Assembly (NCBI GenBank): GCA_003344405.1
Contig: NOWV01000040.1
Span: 248,001-312,000 of the forward strand
Length of the DNA stretch: 64,000 nt
Direction of reading: 5' to 3'
DNA from: Trichoplax sp. H2
Taxonomy: Eukaryota; Placozoa; Uniplacotomia; Trichoplacea
This document shows, in pieces, positions 1 through 13,700 of this stretch. The stretch's first letter is position 1; each line of letters begins with the position of its first letter. A program made the position numbers and the translations under genes. Under the pieces are notes generated by a model. It was not told the origin of the DNA and ran no database searches. It saw nothing but the letters and a program-made list of their open reading frames with translations.

Positions 1-2570
1 AAGTTATTTCGTATCCAGATCTTGCTGATATTATATTCATAGGTATCACATCCTTGCTATAGTAGTTACAGAGCACCACATTTATTTTACCAGAGCCCCA
101 ACGAAACAATTACGTAAAGTAATTTCTACGTTACAACCCCATATTTCTAATAATAGCATCTATAGTACTTGCTTAAATCGATGCAATCTGTTATACAAGT
201 GCCCATCTATTACTGCTGTTAACTAATTATCATCACGACAGCTAGTTTTAAAATGCAACAATATTTTCATCGCCAATGCTTACTCCCTTTACGTGCTCCT
301 AGCTATTTATAATATAGAATAGTCATCATCAATCTTACCTTAATGAAAGGTAATTATAATTATGTTAAAACTGCTTTCCTATCGAGTGACAATTAATTAT
401 CATAATAATAAGTACTGCATTCTTAACTTAGCTATAATAAATAAAAAAATTCTTATCCAATAATAGCTTAACTTACCGTATTATACTGTATGTAAACAAA
501 GTATTTCTTGCATAGATCAAGTGCGAAACTCTCAAAGGTCACATAGTTAATCACACTCTAAAAGAGCTAATGTCAAAAGGCCAAATTAGGCTGAATGTTA
601 ATTGGTACTTAATCATTTTATTCTGTTTACGATAATTCTAATCGATTATGTGCTATCGAAGTAGCTGAAATCATCTTTAATTTCTGTTGTTCATAAATAG
701 ATGATCACGGTACTAAATTGTAATTTTCTGAGAGACTTATCAATGACCGAAAAATTTGATTTTCAATATATTTTGTGCTATTGCAGATCTTTCTTAGAGT
801 TAAGTATCAAACAGTAACGGATTAGTTCTTATACTTTTATTAGTGTGCACATCCTATTCGAATATAATTGTAGATCAATTATAATATGCAGTTACATTGC
901 AATGCAACAAAATTGTATTTTCACTGTTTTAGACCATGGAATACGCTAGTGGCTCAATATGGTTTCAAATTATAAATCAGCTTTATTCAAGCTATAATAG
1001 CGTTTGTCATGGTCATCGTTGAGAAGTAATTATATCTAGGCCAATTCTAGGCGTTTCAATTACAATGATCGAAAAGAAGGAATATTTTCGAATCTAAAAA
1101 GTTACCAAATAATATACGAATCTACAACTTCATCCGGAGCAAAGATAAATTAATGTTTATAATGTATTCATCGTTAACAACATGCTATTGCCAAGCAAGT
1201 GATCAGAATGATATCATGACATGACCAATTCCGAAAATATTAATTCTTGTTTCATGAATAACATCATATAAACATTAAAATACTCGTATATCTGTATATA
1301 TAGTCGACAAATGTTGCGTTATGATCAATGATGGAATATATCCATTCATTGAAGTTTGATGATAGCTTAAAGATAGAAATTGGAGTAATTTTAAGATACT
1401 TTCATCATCGACAATAATCGCTACATATTAGTATTAAATTTAAGACGTCACTACGAAATAACAATTGAACTCAATTATTGTAATAAAGCAATCAACTTTC
1501 TAACCATTTGATCATTTTTAAATATCTAGTAATTATATTGTACCAATATCAACAACACTCTAAGTAGGAGCATTTTATCGTCGTACTATGTCGATCACCT
1601 TTTTTTAGTTTTTAATCGTAAATAGTATTTTATATATATATATATATATATATATTATTATGAATCATTAAACAATTCATCATAAATACATGTTTAATTT
1701 AAGAGCAGTAAAAGATTTTTCTAATTGCACAAGGACAGTATTATGGACTTATAAATGGATTAAACTCATAATTTTATACACAATATTGAGATTTTGTAAT
1801 TGATAAAGTGTTTAAATAATATGCATCATCCTGGATAATTATAGTTAAGTAATTATGGTATTACATCACAATCGAATATCAAATACCTAGAGTAGTGTAG
1901 CTTTAACTGATTAACACTGATAAATGTGTGAACTGGAAGATGTACCAAGTTAGTTTCTTATAACTTAGTAAGCCATCTATTAATGTAGCAATTACTGGTA
2001 CCGTAATATTTTACGTTAAAAATTTATACTCGAAAACTATTGGCAATGTCGTAACCACTTTCTAGTCATATACAACTGAATTTGCAGTATCTGTGGAATC
2101 ATATACATTGTCAGTTATCATTCAGTGGAGCTACTATAAAATAGCCATATTTACTGTTAATTAGTCAATTAATATGGTTGTATGTACGCGCAGAGTCTCT
2201 TTTTCAGTAAGCGAAATGTAATCAATGGCAGATTATCTTGGGCGTCGGTGATGGCTTATTTTGATGTCTTTAATTGCGTTACAGCAGTAAGATGTAAGGA
2301 AAAATTTACCAATTTCCTTTCTATGTAATAATTTAATCCAGAAAGGTCTTGATCTATCTTATAGCCAGTATTGCATAAAGCTATTGAAAAATCATGTAAA
2401 TTGAATATTAATCCCACATGTTGCTATATATTGTTAGTACTAGTTAGATACCCATAGTATGCAGGTAACTCATACTGATCGTTATTAAACACCACTGTAT
2501 TATTCGAAAATCATTAATAACTAACTAAGGTATGTATCCAATTTTAAGTTGATTAATTAGATAAAGCACT
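1..2570. other. AT-rich spacer, no gene seen
   Basis: I found no convincing exon, RNA gene or mobile element here. The only distinct structure is a TA dinucleotide run near 1631-1655. It could hold downstream exons or the 3' UTR of the minus-strand gene that begins at 2571. Confidence 0.5.
1631..1655. repeat. (TA)n microsatellite
   Basis: An uninterrupted run of about 12 TA dinucleotides is visible, flanked by AT-rich DNA. Self-complementary and likely length-polymorphic. Confidence 0.9.
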
Positions 2571-3419
2571 TTACCTTAGCAAAGATAATAGAATTATGAG
2601 TGGCGTAGAGTACATGAAACAACGGTTTGCGCCATTGCTAGCAGTACCAGGTGCTGTTGGGCATGCTTTTCCAATACAGAACGAATTTTTTCGTATTTCA
2701 CTTTCACATTTAGGGTTATCTGTTACTGGTATAACAGTACCTAATTCACCTATGTTGATACCTATTGGACATCTAACTCTATAACCCATATTAGTACCAT
2801 TGCCGCAAGGAACACTACAAGCATCGAAAATCCAAGCAGACCAAGGATTCCATCCTTAATAGTAGAGGCGATCAAATTAACAGCGATACTTAAATTTATA
2901 ATAGAAAATAATCTTTACGAAGTTTTTAGATTACAATAACCATTTTAATATTTACCGGTTGCTGTCGGGGTTGTAGGCGTAGAAGCAGTAGCAGTAGCTG
3001 ATTTAAAATAATGTTATAAAATTAATAAAAGTTCGATATGCAAAATTTACGGCCAACTTGGTTTTGCCATTTAATATGAAGACTTACCAGTAGGTGTACT
3101 AGTGACTTGTGTCGTCATAGTAGCTGTGATTGCTAAAATTAAAATTGAAGATGAATTTAGTTAATAAAGCTGGGACATGCATAGAAAGTAATGGCTTCTT
3201 TTTAATTTATCCGTCTTAATAATCTTTCGATGATTAATACGGTTATGTTCACGATAGGTATAAATGAATTAAATAAGTAAAAAATTACTTCTTTTAATCA
3301 ACTGCATGATATAGTTATTAAATGCAGACTTATTCAAGCAGTACTTGATAAATTATAATATACGCATAGTAAGATGTATAAATTACCTAGGCTGGATGTG
3401 GCCATTTCAACTTGAGAGG
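2571..3419 (-). CDS. Thrombospondin type 1 repeat protein, 3' part (partial model)
   Basis: Minus-strand exons seen: 3387-3419, 3088-3132, 2956-2997 and 2571-2854. The first three are 33, 45 and 42 nt, all phase 1 at both ends, with AG acceptors and GTAA donors; they encode a Ser/Thr/Pro-rich, probably O-glycosylated linker (for example TATASTPTTPTAT). The last exon encodes a thrombospondin type 1 repeat: WNPWSAW, then CSVPCGNG, then Cys in VRC, KC, FC and KAC, giving the six cysteines and spaced tryptophans of the family. After it come a short Ala/Gly/Ser stretch and the hydrophobic segment FMYSTPLIILLSLLR followed by a stop, which could be a GPI-anchor signal. A possible splice donor (AG|GTAAAG) overlaps the last Arg codon and the stop, so the exon may instead continue as a membrane helix. 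No signal peptide or start was located; 5' exons must lie above 3420. Extracellular adhesion or matrix role is inferred from the family. Confidence 0.7.
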
Positions 3420-5965
3420 CTGAAGTAGAATAATACATACGGGGAAAAGAGGTTAGAACATAATGTAACATTTAAATAGTAATCCAATATTGTCGTATAT
3501 CATATTTCTACATTTGCTGGTGTTTTATTTTTGACTAAGATAGGCTCTATTACACAATAACTATCCTATTTGATACCATGTTGAGTGTCAATTAATACGA
3601 TATCGAATCAATTTTAGTCCAGAATAAATAAATGTTAGAATGGCAAATTTAACCCCTTCCGGATCATTCATTAGTCTTTATTACTCTTCCTACTAGAATT
3701 TTCCTTTTGCCTTGACATGTTGTATCTCATAAGATTGGTTTATAGTTTTACTGATATTATAAGGAAAACAGGTACCATCCATATCGATGACCTTTAGCCA
3801 TACTATTGCAATATGAAATACCCTCGTGGTATTCATTAAATAACCTAACTACGCTATTAATCGTCTATAACATATAATTACAGCATTTGTAGTAGTTTAT
3901 TTGCTACTTGCAAGCTTATTTTCTCCCATAATAGAAATACGCGTAAATCAGTTGAATATTTTTAAATTAATTTGAAAAAGAAAATGAAGGCTACAACGAA
4001 AAATAAAGTGCTTTCCCTATTCCGCCTGCCATATAAGTACGATACCAATTGACGAATTGTTTTCGTTGGGTATTTTTTCTTACCAATTTAGAATATTAAT
4101 TATTGCTTTTTATCGTTCTTTCGCCGAGTTTTTTGACAATTGATTTATTTGCTAGTATATGGTTAAAATCAGTAATTCAGAAATAATTTCAATTTCGCTA
4201 TCAGTATATGTCGATAGCAGAATTCTACTATAGCAACTCATTACGGTATAATAAAGATTCAGTTCTGCTTTGCCATAATACTATGACTAGAAAATGGTTT
4301 TCCTCATTTCTTCGATCATTTATTAAATATAGCTCGACATAACTTCTACTAAAGAATACGGTAAAAATTTATTTTATTGATGTAAGATAGATAACTGTTT
4401 TAGCGCATTCTTGATGGTTGATATGACTCCATGCCTTACATTAAAAATTTAGATCATCAACAATATACTGCAGTATACGCCCTTGCGTTCAATTTTTGCA
4501 ACCTAATTTTTTCAATAATTTACTAATCGTTACTTATAGAATATTTCATCAGTACGATTAAACATATTAGCCGTAGAGTAAGTGTTTTTCAGAAATTTTT
4601 AATGGTCAATCTATCACTACATCTTGCCTTCTAAATTGAATTCAGTTTCAATACACCAAATGATCCCATTTTTTTGACGATAAATGGGAGTAAAACTGAA
4701 CTTTAATAATGATTATAATTACTTAGAGCATGTTTGATCAGATATAATGCATCATCACATAATTGCCCTCCAAATTGCCTGTATGATGACGTTTCATCGT
4801 AAGACAATATCAATGTTTTATCCTATAATCTAAATAATATATAATCAATTCCGATCAATTCAATCAGGAATTGATCACAGAGTAGTTTACCGGTTCATAT
4901 TAATTAATAATAACTCATTAAAAAATCTTTTCTCTATGGGCTGTTTATCGCCTGTTTGTTTATAATGTATCAGTAAGAAAATAATAATTATGAATCATTT
5001 TCACTGGTATAATAAGTAAAAGGAAATTTGACCAACATATTTCAACGCCTAACGTGAAATCGATTGCTTTTGGGCTCTAAATATGATTCCTTCCATCATT
5101 ACTATCTTACTATTGCAAAAAGCGAGTAAATCGATTCAAAATGATCCCTTTGAAATGATCTTAAAAATGTGCTATCAAATCGAATGCAAAAAGATACTTG
5201 CGGGCGTCTTGAGACATATCATTTTCACTGACTAAGATCTTTTTGTACTCAATTCACTTTTTGAATCATCCGTGAGTAGGAGTAAAAAATTTTTGAATGT
5301 TCGCCTTAAAACTCTTACATTGGGCCTTTAAAAGGTTACTTTTGAATCACTTTGCACGATAGATTATACAGTAAGTAAAATAGATCAATCAATCAATGTC
5401 TTTACATACGAAACAGAGAAGAATTGAATTCTTTATCCTGGCTATATATTGTTTTATACTAGCGCATTTTTCAATTCCTATCTTCTTTTGACAACGGCAG
5501 ATAATTACAGGTGAAATTTTTGGGGGCTCTAATACCGCATGAAATAGCCATTTTCAATGATTTCTGTTGCGTACACTGATGAAACAAGTATTCTAAAAGT
5601 AATCATTTTTATTCCTAGTTATCAATATTATGATATTCCTTTTGATCTAGAGTAAAAAATTGTCTCCGAAATGGTTCCTTGTCGGATTCTATCTGTATCA
5701 TTTATCATTTAAAAATTCTATTTTACTCGTGATGAGAAATGAATATTTAAGTCTATTCTATGTCTAATCCAAACAACTTTACCCTAGCTAACGGATAATT
5801 TGAATTCATTCGTTCCTTTACTAATAAATATTCATATAGAAAATAAAAAAGTATTTCACACGGTTAAGGATAGAGTAAAGAAGAATATCAATTATGGCCG
5901 CTGGCACAATGTATTTCCTATAATTATCACATCATGGAATGAAAAAGAAAAAATGTCTACCAATA

Positions 5966-6083
5966 CTGCCTACCGAATCAACTCGATCAGCTATTGCTCC
6001 GTTTTCTCTTCTACTTAATATCTAGTAATATCGCTTGCCGATTTAACTCGAACAATTATTGTTCTACTTTCTCATCTACTTTC
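5966..6083. repeat. Degenerate two-copy tandem repeat, ~65 bp
   Basis: Two neighbouring segments share the pattern CCGA-TTAACTCGA-CA--TATTG followed by a CT-rich stretch ending in TCTACTT; starts are about 65 bp apart. Copies are diverged, so this is an old local duplication. Confidence 0.5.
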
Positions 6084-8759
6084 CTATAGTGCATCAATTT
6101 GGCAAGCTAGTAATGTAGAAACAATCGTTTTCTCTCTGACATTATTTTAAAACACTAAATTATCAATGATGGATAGACTGTTTCCTATTTTTCTAGTAGA
6201 CAGCGTGTAACAATATATTTTCAATGGCTACGGTACTTTCGATAAGCAGTTGTGTCTATTCCTCTAGTGGAATGGATAAATCCGTTTTCTTGTCTAGCAG
6301 TTGTGACAATTCTATGACTTACATGAAATAGTTTGACTTGGATCTAGCAACAACGATTAAGATTGTAGTCCAACTTGTCACTGAATTATCAATTTTCCGG
6401 CTTTTTTTTCGCTCTTTATGACCGTTGTTATTGCCGTGGTTTGAGCGGTATAAGATGCGGAAAATGGAAATGAAAATACAGCGCTTTGTAATAGCTTGTT
6501 GCTTTCACTTCAAACGTTTTATTTAAACTAATTAAAGTCAGTTCAATTAATGTTCCTACTTTCATTTAAAGTAAAGAAAAATAAAGGAAGCAATAGCCCA
6601 CGTTTATCATTAAAAATTATAAATTGATTCAATTGGCCTGGCCGAATCATACATCGATGCAACAGTATCATCAATGACCTGTCCATGGAGAATAAACCCA
6701 ACCTGGGAATGGATTTTTATTGGATAGACTGACTCTCATGACTGCCATTAGATTTTCAAGTACTATAGATTGGCCGCCAATTAAGATTGAATCTAATTTG
6801 AACTCAATTTCTATCGGTAAAACTTACTAATGGTTTCAGTTTCTTGAACATTATTTGATAGGAGGCTAAAAGACATTTCAAAACAGTTGATAGGCCGAAT
6901 GGATACCATTGCCAACAACAAAATGGCTACCAAAGACATTGAAAGTTTAGTCGTCGTCATTCTGAATAAATTGTATTTCAAACTAAGTTCTTTTTCCTAT
7001 TTATAATGCAAATACATAAGAGAAGAAATCAATGAATAGCTGAAGCTATCTTGAATATTAAAGCAAAGAAAAGCGCAAAGGATAAGAAATAAAATTGTTT
7101 TACTATAGGTGCAAACAAAGTGAAAGTGGCAAGAAAGGAGAAGAAAAAAATAGATAATAGATTAAAATTATGATGCAAAATTGAAACGATCTGTAATAAT
7201 TATAGCGTAGTATATCTAAAATACTATCACAGTGATGATAAAATTCCGAAAATGATCATTACAAGCCTATCATAGCCTGCTATTCTGGTTCTGCGCTTTG
7301 CGTCACTTATCATTTTTTCACCAAAATAAATTTATTGACATCTAAATTGAATAGCATGTTCAACTACTCAATCTCGTTACAAAATGGGTTTTCTTTAGGT
7401 AAGATTATTAATTCGCATACGCGGTATAGAGATTTTACAAGTTCAGTGTAAAAGATACGATCATAAAATGGATAACGTACTAAGTAGGGGAAAAAGACAT
7501 CTAATCACTCGATAGTAATATATTAGAAGCTTCTCTTGAGTAACCTATTCTAAATCGAACGAAGATGAAAATTTGATAGTTCTTCTCTTCACACAAAAGC
7601 AATACTGGCAAAACAGTAGGGAAAGGGCAGAAGGACTAATTATTTGATTACTACTTTCGACGATGCGTTTTTCCAAGATTGTAGAATGAACTATTCTAAA
7701 GATTGATACTGTCAAAAGCAGCAAGATTTGGAGTCAAACATAGAGTGGCGCGTTTGGATATAAAATATTTTAAAAATTGAAGAAAAGGAAATAACGGTAT
7801 AAAATTCCTTATCCAATTTTACAGATTCAGTTTTGTTTTTTCTGAATCAGTTTTTCACTTGAAAATGAAAAATTGGATAACTAATATCATTGCAAACAAG
7901 AATCAATAATATGGAGTTAAAATAAGTTGGAAGCCAATGATTACTTTTTATCGAAATATACAATCTAGATCCAAATCGACTGGCTAGCTTACCTGTTCAA
8001 ATGAGTGGAGAAAATCGACACCACAAATGGAAAATAGATTTACAGTGAAAAAGTATAGATGGAACGAACTACGAAATATCAATAAGCAAATGAGAAAAAG
8101 TGACTGCAATACCTAAATGAATACCTTTGAGTAATGTTGACGTCATGTTTATTCCTGCAGTTGCCATGGCAGATAATAATATATTAAAATCTAATGATAC
8201 CCAATAATTTCTCGACATCTGCTCAATATTGACTGTTGTTGAATGAATAGCAATGAGGGCATTGATAGTCAAAGATGGCTGTTATTCGTCAATGTCACCA
8301 TGATTGATCTATTCTAAATGAAAATGGCAACAATTGATTGGGTAATCAATCAAGATGAATTGTCTATTGACCAGAATCGATGCTTTTTTTGTATCATAAT
8401 TTAAACAGTTATTACCTTATACTATTCTTTTGCATTAATCCTTCATTTTTAATTGAAATAAGGGCAGAAAGAAACAATTCAATCCACCCATTCATCTACA
8501 ATTCCTTAAAATAGTTATAGGCTTTTTCATCGATAGCATGACTAATTGATGAGAAGCCGAATCAACCTTCTTTCTCTTTCACTCCCTACTTTTTCCAATA
8601 ATAAAAATGAAAAAGAGAATTCGGTACTATATCATTATCTCGCTTTATAAAAGAGAGTCATCAATACTATTCAATGATCATGACTACCCATACATATACT
8701 GAAAAGCGATAGGTAGCCTATCTATTTCATTTTCCCCCTCTCCTCTATCTCTATGATTC

Positions 8760-9392
8760 ATCGGTGTGTGCCTAACTGATTAGCAAAAATAGTGGCCGAT
8801 AAATTTAGTTTAAAAAATTACTATATTAAGAACGACATTGTAGTTCATCAATATCATATAAACTAATAGAAACTAAAGCCCTACTTCAGTCTATTCATAA
8901 ATACTCCTATCTTATGTCAATGAACCTATTTAATAGAGACGATAACCAAGTTTATTGGACTGTGGCTAACTGATTAGCAGAAGTAGTGGCTAATAAATTC
9001 AGTGTAAAAAAATTACTATATTAAGAACAACATTATTGTAAATTGATATCATGTAAAATAACAGCAATAAAACCTATTGCAATTTCTTTATAGAGGCTTC
9101 TATCCTATGTCAATTACCCTATTTAATAGAGACGATAGTCAGACATTACTGTACATTGATATCAAGTAAACTAACAGAAATAAAACCTATTTCAATCTAT
9201 TCATAAAGGCTCCTATCCAATGTTAATTGACTTATTTAATAGAGACGATAGCTATCGGTGTACGGCTAACTAATTAGCAAAACAGTGGCCGTTAAATTAG
9301 CGTAGAAATTGTTGTATTAGGAGAGACAGTATCCTAGATTATCTTAGGCTTCAATCCTATGCCAATGAACCCATCTAATAGAGATGGTAGCC
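8760..9392. repeat. Degenerate tandem repeat, ~190 bp unit, two full and two partial copies
   Basis: The block CCTATTTAATAGAGACGATA recurs at about 8926, 9118 and 9231, with a diverged form near 9370. The block CTGATTAGCA...GTGGC..ATAAATT recurs near 8775, 8969 and 9268. Spacing gives units of about 190, 190, 110 and 142 bp. No coding frame is kept across the copies, so this reads as a decaying satellite-like array rather than a gene. Confidence 0.75.
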
Positions 9393-9589
9393 ATTTTATC
9401 TATCCTAACATTGTAGAAAGTGCCTTCTAATATTCGTTTTGGCCTCGACTCTTGTCACTTTCTTCGACAATCGTGCTTATTGTGATCGAATCATTTTAAA
9501 CTGAGGGCGTAAACAAACTGATATTGACAATTCTAAAGTTTAAGATTTTATTTATCTTAGCATTATAACCGCCAAATTCCAACGTTACG

Positions 9590-10340
9590 CTACTATTGAT
9601 TAAAAATAATCTCAATTTATGCTGTAGATAGATGTGTCTCAAATTTTCTACGACTCGACAGTGCTTGACTCTATTAATCTTGATATCATATTTGATATAA
9701 TTAGAATAATGATGCCGTGAAATAATAGATTCATCTCAAATTCTCTGTAGTTTGATAAGTTTTGAGTTCAGTAATCCTGATCTGCTAAACAATATAATCA
9801 TAAATAAAGGTATTCACAATTAAGGCTACTTTAGATTCATGCCGTGGATACATCCGTCGAGAGTTTCCTACAGCATGATCAAGCTCGATTTCAATCTTGA
9901 AACCACAACCGGCCAAATCGACACTAAGACCAATATTGATCAAGCTATTCTGATTTTTGATATCGTATTTTCCAGTGTTTTTGCTATTTCTTAGGACTAA
10001 ATTTGACTTTAACGCTACAGAACACGGATAAATGATTCCGGATTTATTCGTAATTTTTGGATGATTTTACATATTATTTTTTGATGCCTTTTTACTTCTG
10101 GACGAAAAGGAAATGCTATTAGCGTATGTTTAGACACTACGTCTATGTGTGGTTATTACTATAGATCGAATTGAAAATTTCGGTAGGTTCTAAAGTCTTC
10201 TTTTGGATGATATAAAGATATATTTTCAATCTTTACTAACATAGTGTAGTTTCAAGGCTACAGTTGCGCTACATCAGACGCTTCATGTTGATGCCTTCGA
10301 TAGATTGATACCTTAGCGTGCGATTTAAAATTGCTAAAGA
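9590..10340 (-). repeat. Diverged repeats, possibly remains of leucine-rich-repeat exons
   Basis: Similar blocks occur around 9610-9680, 9705-9780 and 9838-9900, with a weaker one near 10260-10330. Read on the minus strand they give related peptides such as KINRVKHC..VENLRHIYLQH, RITELKTYQTTENLR (then a stop) and KIEIELDHAVGNSRRMYPRH. The 'NLRHIYLQH' part resembles a leucine-rich repeat, but in-frame stops and poor leucine spacing mean it is at best a pseudogene. The LRR link is inference; the repetition itself is seen. Confidence 0.35.
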
Positions 10341-10458
10341 TACATTCTGCTTCATTCTTAAATTCTTCACAAAATAAATAAATTATCTCGAAATTTTCAA
10401 TTATACCGATGAGATAGTAGATACAAATCAATTTTAACGTAAATTGAATTCCATAAAT

Positions 10459-10707
10459 TTAACTCTTTAGTGGCGAATGTAAAATGCCTCTGTTAAAATC
10501 GGATGGCATAGGAAGTAGCATATCAATTATCATCTCCACCGTCATTTCGTAGTAAGTTATCCTACAAATATCTTGCTCTATTTTGAAACGTGCCACAAAT
10601 TTATTGAATTTGAACTTCTCCATATCCAGGAAATGTACACTCTTAACATTGGAAAGGACCGAAAGTAGTGCTAAAAATAATATTAATTTCTGCGATCTAA
10701 TACACAT
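10459..10707 (-). CDS. Possible small secreted protein or first exon
   Basis: An 82-aa open frame starts with a classic signal-peptide pattern: Arg/Lys near the N terminus, then LILFLALLSVLS and a small-residue cleavage region near residue 23. The remaining 59 residues are charged, hold one Cys and match no family I know. There is no strong GT donor inside it, so it may be a single-exon gene, or exon 1 of something on the minus strand that includes the decayed repeats just downstream. Chance open frames of this size are common in such AT-rich DNA; the signal peptide is the only positive evidence. Confidence 0.3.
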   Translation of the reverse strand: MCIRSQKLILFLALLSVLSNVKSVHFLDMEKFKFNKFVARFKIEQDICRITYYEMTVEMIIDMLLPMPSDFNRGILHSPLKS

Positions 10708-13700
10708 CTTGCCTTATTTCTTATCGTATTAAAGCCTCAGACATGACCCTACTTACCCAATAGTACAGCACGTTTTCATGTATTCTTAACTAATATTTAC
10801 AACACTCCTCTTTTTACTAATTCTATTTCATAAACGAGATTGAAAAAAGGTTCATTGTCGAACTATCTACAGTTCAAAGACCACATATGGTATATCTTAA
10901 CAGAATAAACTATATTGAAATTACGGCTGATTGGATCAATACCTTTCTTAATTTACTGTGAATCGTTTAGTTATATTCTGAGTTCCATAATTTAAATTTT
11001 TACACAGGTTAGAAAGTCAAAATTAAACTGTGTAGATTTAGCTGCCTAAGCTATAAACTAATAGCGTATCAAAACCTTATTGCATTATAAATTAGTGTAG
11101 TTCACTCCTATATTTAATTTTAGTGAAGCACTGAATAAGTAGAAATTAATAAAAAGTGTTATTTAATAATCATGTAAGTAATTCGGTACTTTACTATTGA
11201 AATCGACCCAGATTTAGCAGCTACAGTGAATTTCCAACGATTAACCATAAATATATAGAAGCTTCGGGTCGTTTAAATTCCATAGATAGGTCTGCTGATT
11301 GTAAATAAAATTACATTTTGTGTTTATATGAAGTATTCGTGATATCTTTAATAGTACATGATGTAAGATGAAATGAATCATTAACTTATTTGTTCATATA
11401 CGTATATCTCAATATCTCATCTCCCATTCATGATATCGCTATATAAAATGAAATTAGATCCTGCATTAACAGTATACCATCGGATACATTGCTAATAGTA
11501 ACCTATTGGACGAAATAAATGTATGTTTTCTTCCATGTCCATGCACTACATTCTGGAATAAATTCCTTACATCTCTCTGATGTTAGGTTTAGAGCTAGTA
11601 ATGCTATCCTATGAGATGAAATACTTTACAATCATTAATTATTTTATATTAATCGTTTCTACGCATTTATTTTGCCTTTAATTAAATCTCGATAAATGTT
11701 TATAAAATAAAATTAATACCTCTTACTAACGTCCTACTTTTTCAGTGGTCAATATGACAGATAATACTATACTAGAACCTTTACGTAAACGATTTTAATA
11801 GCTGGAAAGCAATTAATAATAGATAGTTTCAGAGCTAAACTAGAATACGAATGAAGCTAACTTTATTTCTGCTGCAGTGCTTAACATATACGTATATCAA
11901 GCGGATATGAAATTTTTATTATCTGCTATCAACATATCAATAAAATACCTCTAATTTTATTACTAATGACTGACGTATCTTTGAGAAACAGAATATCTAA
12001 AATTACCTAAAAATTGTGAATACTTTCGTCATGCTTCATATTATCGTTACAATAAAACGGATTCTTTGTGTGTCCCACCTCAGAAACATTTGTGGTCTGT
12101 AGCTAGAGATATTATGAAACTGATTAACACCCACTATTGAATGATTTACTTTATCCTCTTTTAGATATTATTGCAGATATGCTCGTTACTAACATCATAA
12201 GCTTATTGATATAAGCATACATATTTAGTATTTCTAGCTCAAAAATGGAAATCTCACTTTATCTACTAATAACTAACTGTAGTATGTACAAACTGCTTTG
12301 AGACTAATAAAATTTTTGATAGAGAATTCTTAGTATTGTAGCTGATGGCTGATCCTGATCTCCATACGAATATTTAAAAGCATTTGTAATGCAGCTCCAA
12401 AAATAGCTTAAGACTAAGATCATAAAATTATCCAAGAATAGATCGAATTGTACGTTAGATTGTAAGGTTGGGCTAGTAATTATTTCCAGATTATATTTAC
12501 GGTACGTATTGTGGTCATAAATCGTTGATTTCTGTTAGAGACAGTAGGCTGATTGACGGTAGTTAGTATGACTTAACGAACTAATTTATGTAATAAAGTG
12601 AAATTTTACTGGACATCAAAGTTCTCACAGAAATACTTTCAAGGCCTTATATCATAATATTCTTCACTCATTCTCAAATATCTTATATTGCATCATCCAC
12701 ATGCTCGGTCTACGTATAAGCTCATTGATATCTTATGTACTATACAATGCACATATTTCTGGAAAAGTTTGAAGCAATGTATTCTTTGACTAATATTCCT
12801 ATATGATACTTGATTCAGTCTATATGTAATGCGAATGATTTATCATTAGTAGCACTTATCGCGAATGTACTCTAATCAAATTTTTAACTCAAAGAAACTT
12901 TTAATATTACATTTTACATTTTCAATATCCTCATGCTGCATAAAATTTTAGATCGCTTCCCCTAGATGATAATATATCCATTCTCCAAACTATTTCAGAT
13001 ACGCGCTCATTAGTCACCTATTAATAATTTAGCATCAATATTTCCTATCTGAAGTAGGATCAACGCAAATATCCTAATAAATACATTTTCAATATTTAAT
13101 AAAACGGATCAAATATTAAGTAAGATGTTACTTCATTTACTTTTGTTCTCAATACAATAACAATTCATTATCCTTCTTTTACTTTGTTTAATAAGATATT
13201 GATCTAAAAATAAAATATATCCAAAATATTATCATCTTAATTAAACTATTAAGAATTAAATAGTAACAAGAGGTAACGCCTAGTTGATGTGATCGGTCAA
13301 TTAAAATTATTCTACGAAATCAATTATTATGCAGCAACTAACAAAATAGAAAGTGCATTTATCGTATAATTTGAGTGGCATTGATGAGAAGTAGTACTAA
13401 ATAACTAATGAACAATTTACACCGAATTTATCACCTTACATTGAGCAATATTAATGAAGCGTAATGACAGATAACAATTAGCATGATGTATAAAAATAAC
13501 ACTAGGCGGAAAAATAATTTACTGCTTAATATTCAATAATGTTGATGAATGAGGATTGTAGACAATATACGCTGTATCGATATGCTGTTGAGTTAATATT
13601 TAACTATAATCATTATTTTCTATTCTAATCATAAAACTGTAACTAATATGTAAATGTAGATGTAAAGTATGATGGACTTACCGCCCAATACAGTATTAAC

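Larger units (their letters stand above)
3420..10458. other. Spacer or long-intron region with degenerate repeats
   Basis: No exon could be supported with confidence. The unseen 5' exons of the thrombospondin-repeat gene may be here on the minus strand. A good donor-like site on the minus strand at about 7990 (GAACAG|GTAAGC) has no recognisable coding sequence next to it. Degenerate tandem repeats are listed separately. Confidence 0.45.

Noticed and set aside
2596-2784. 62-aa plus-strand frame opposite the thrombospondin-repeat exon
   Set aside because: It is the antisense shadow of a minus-strand exon that has six spaced Cys, Trp motifs and splice sites.
8069-8272. 67-aa minus frame with a hydrophobic stretch
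   Set aside because: No acceptor or donor in a matching frame and no family resemblance; it may be chance.
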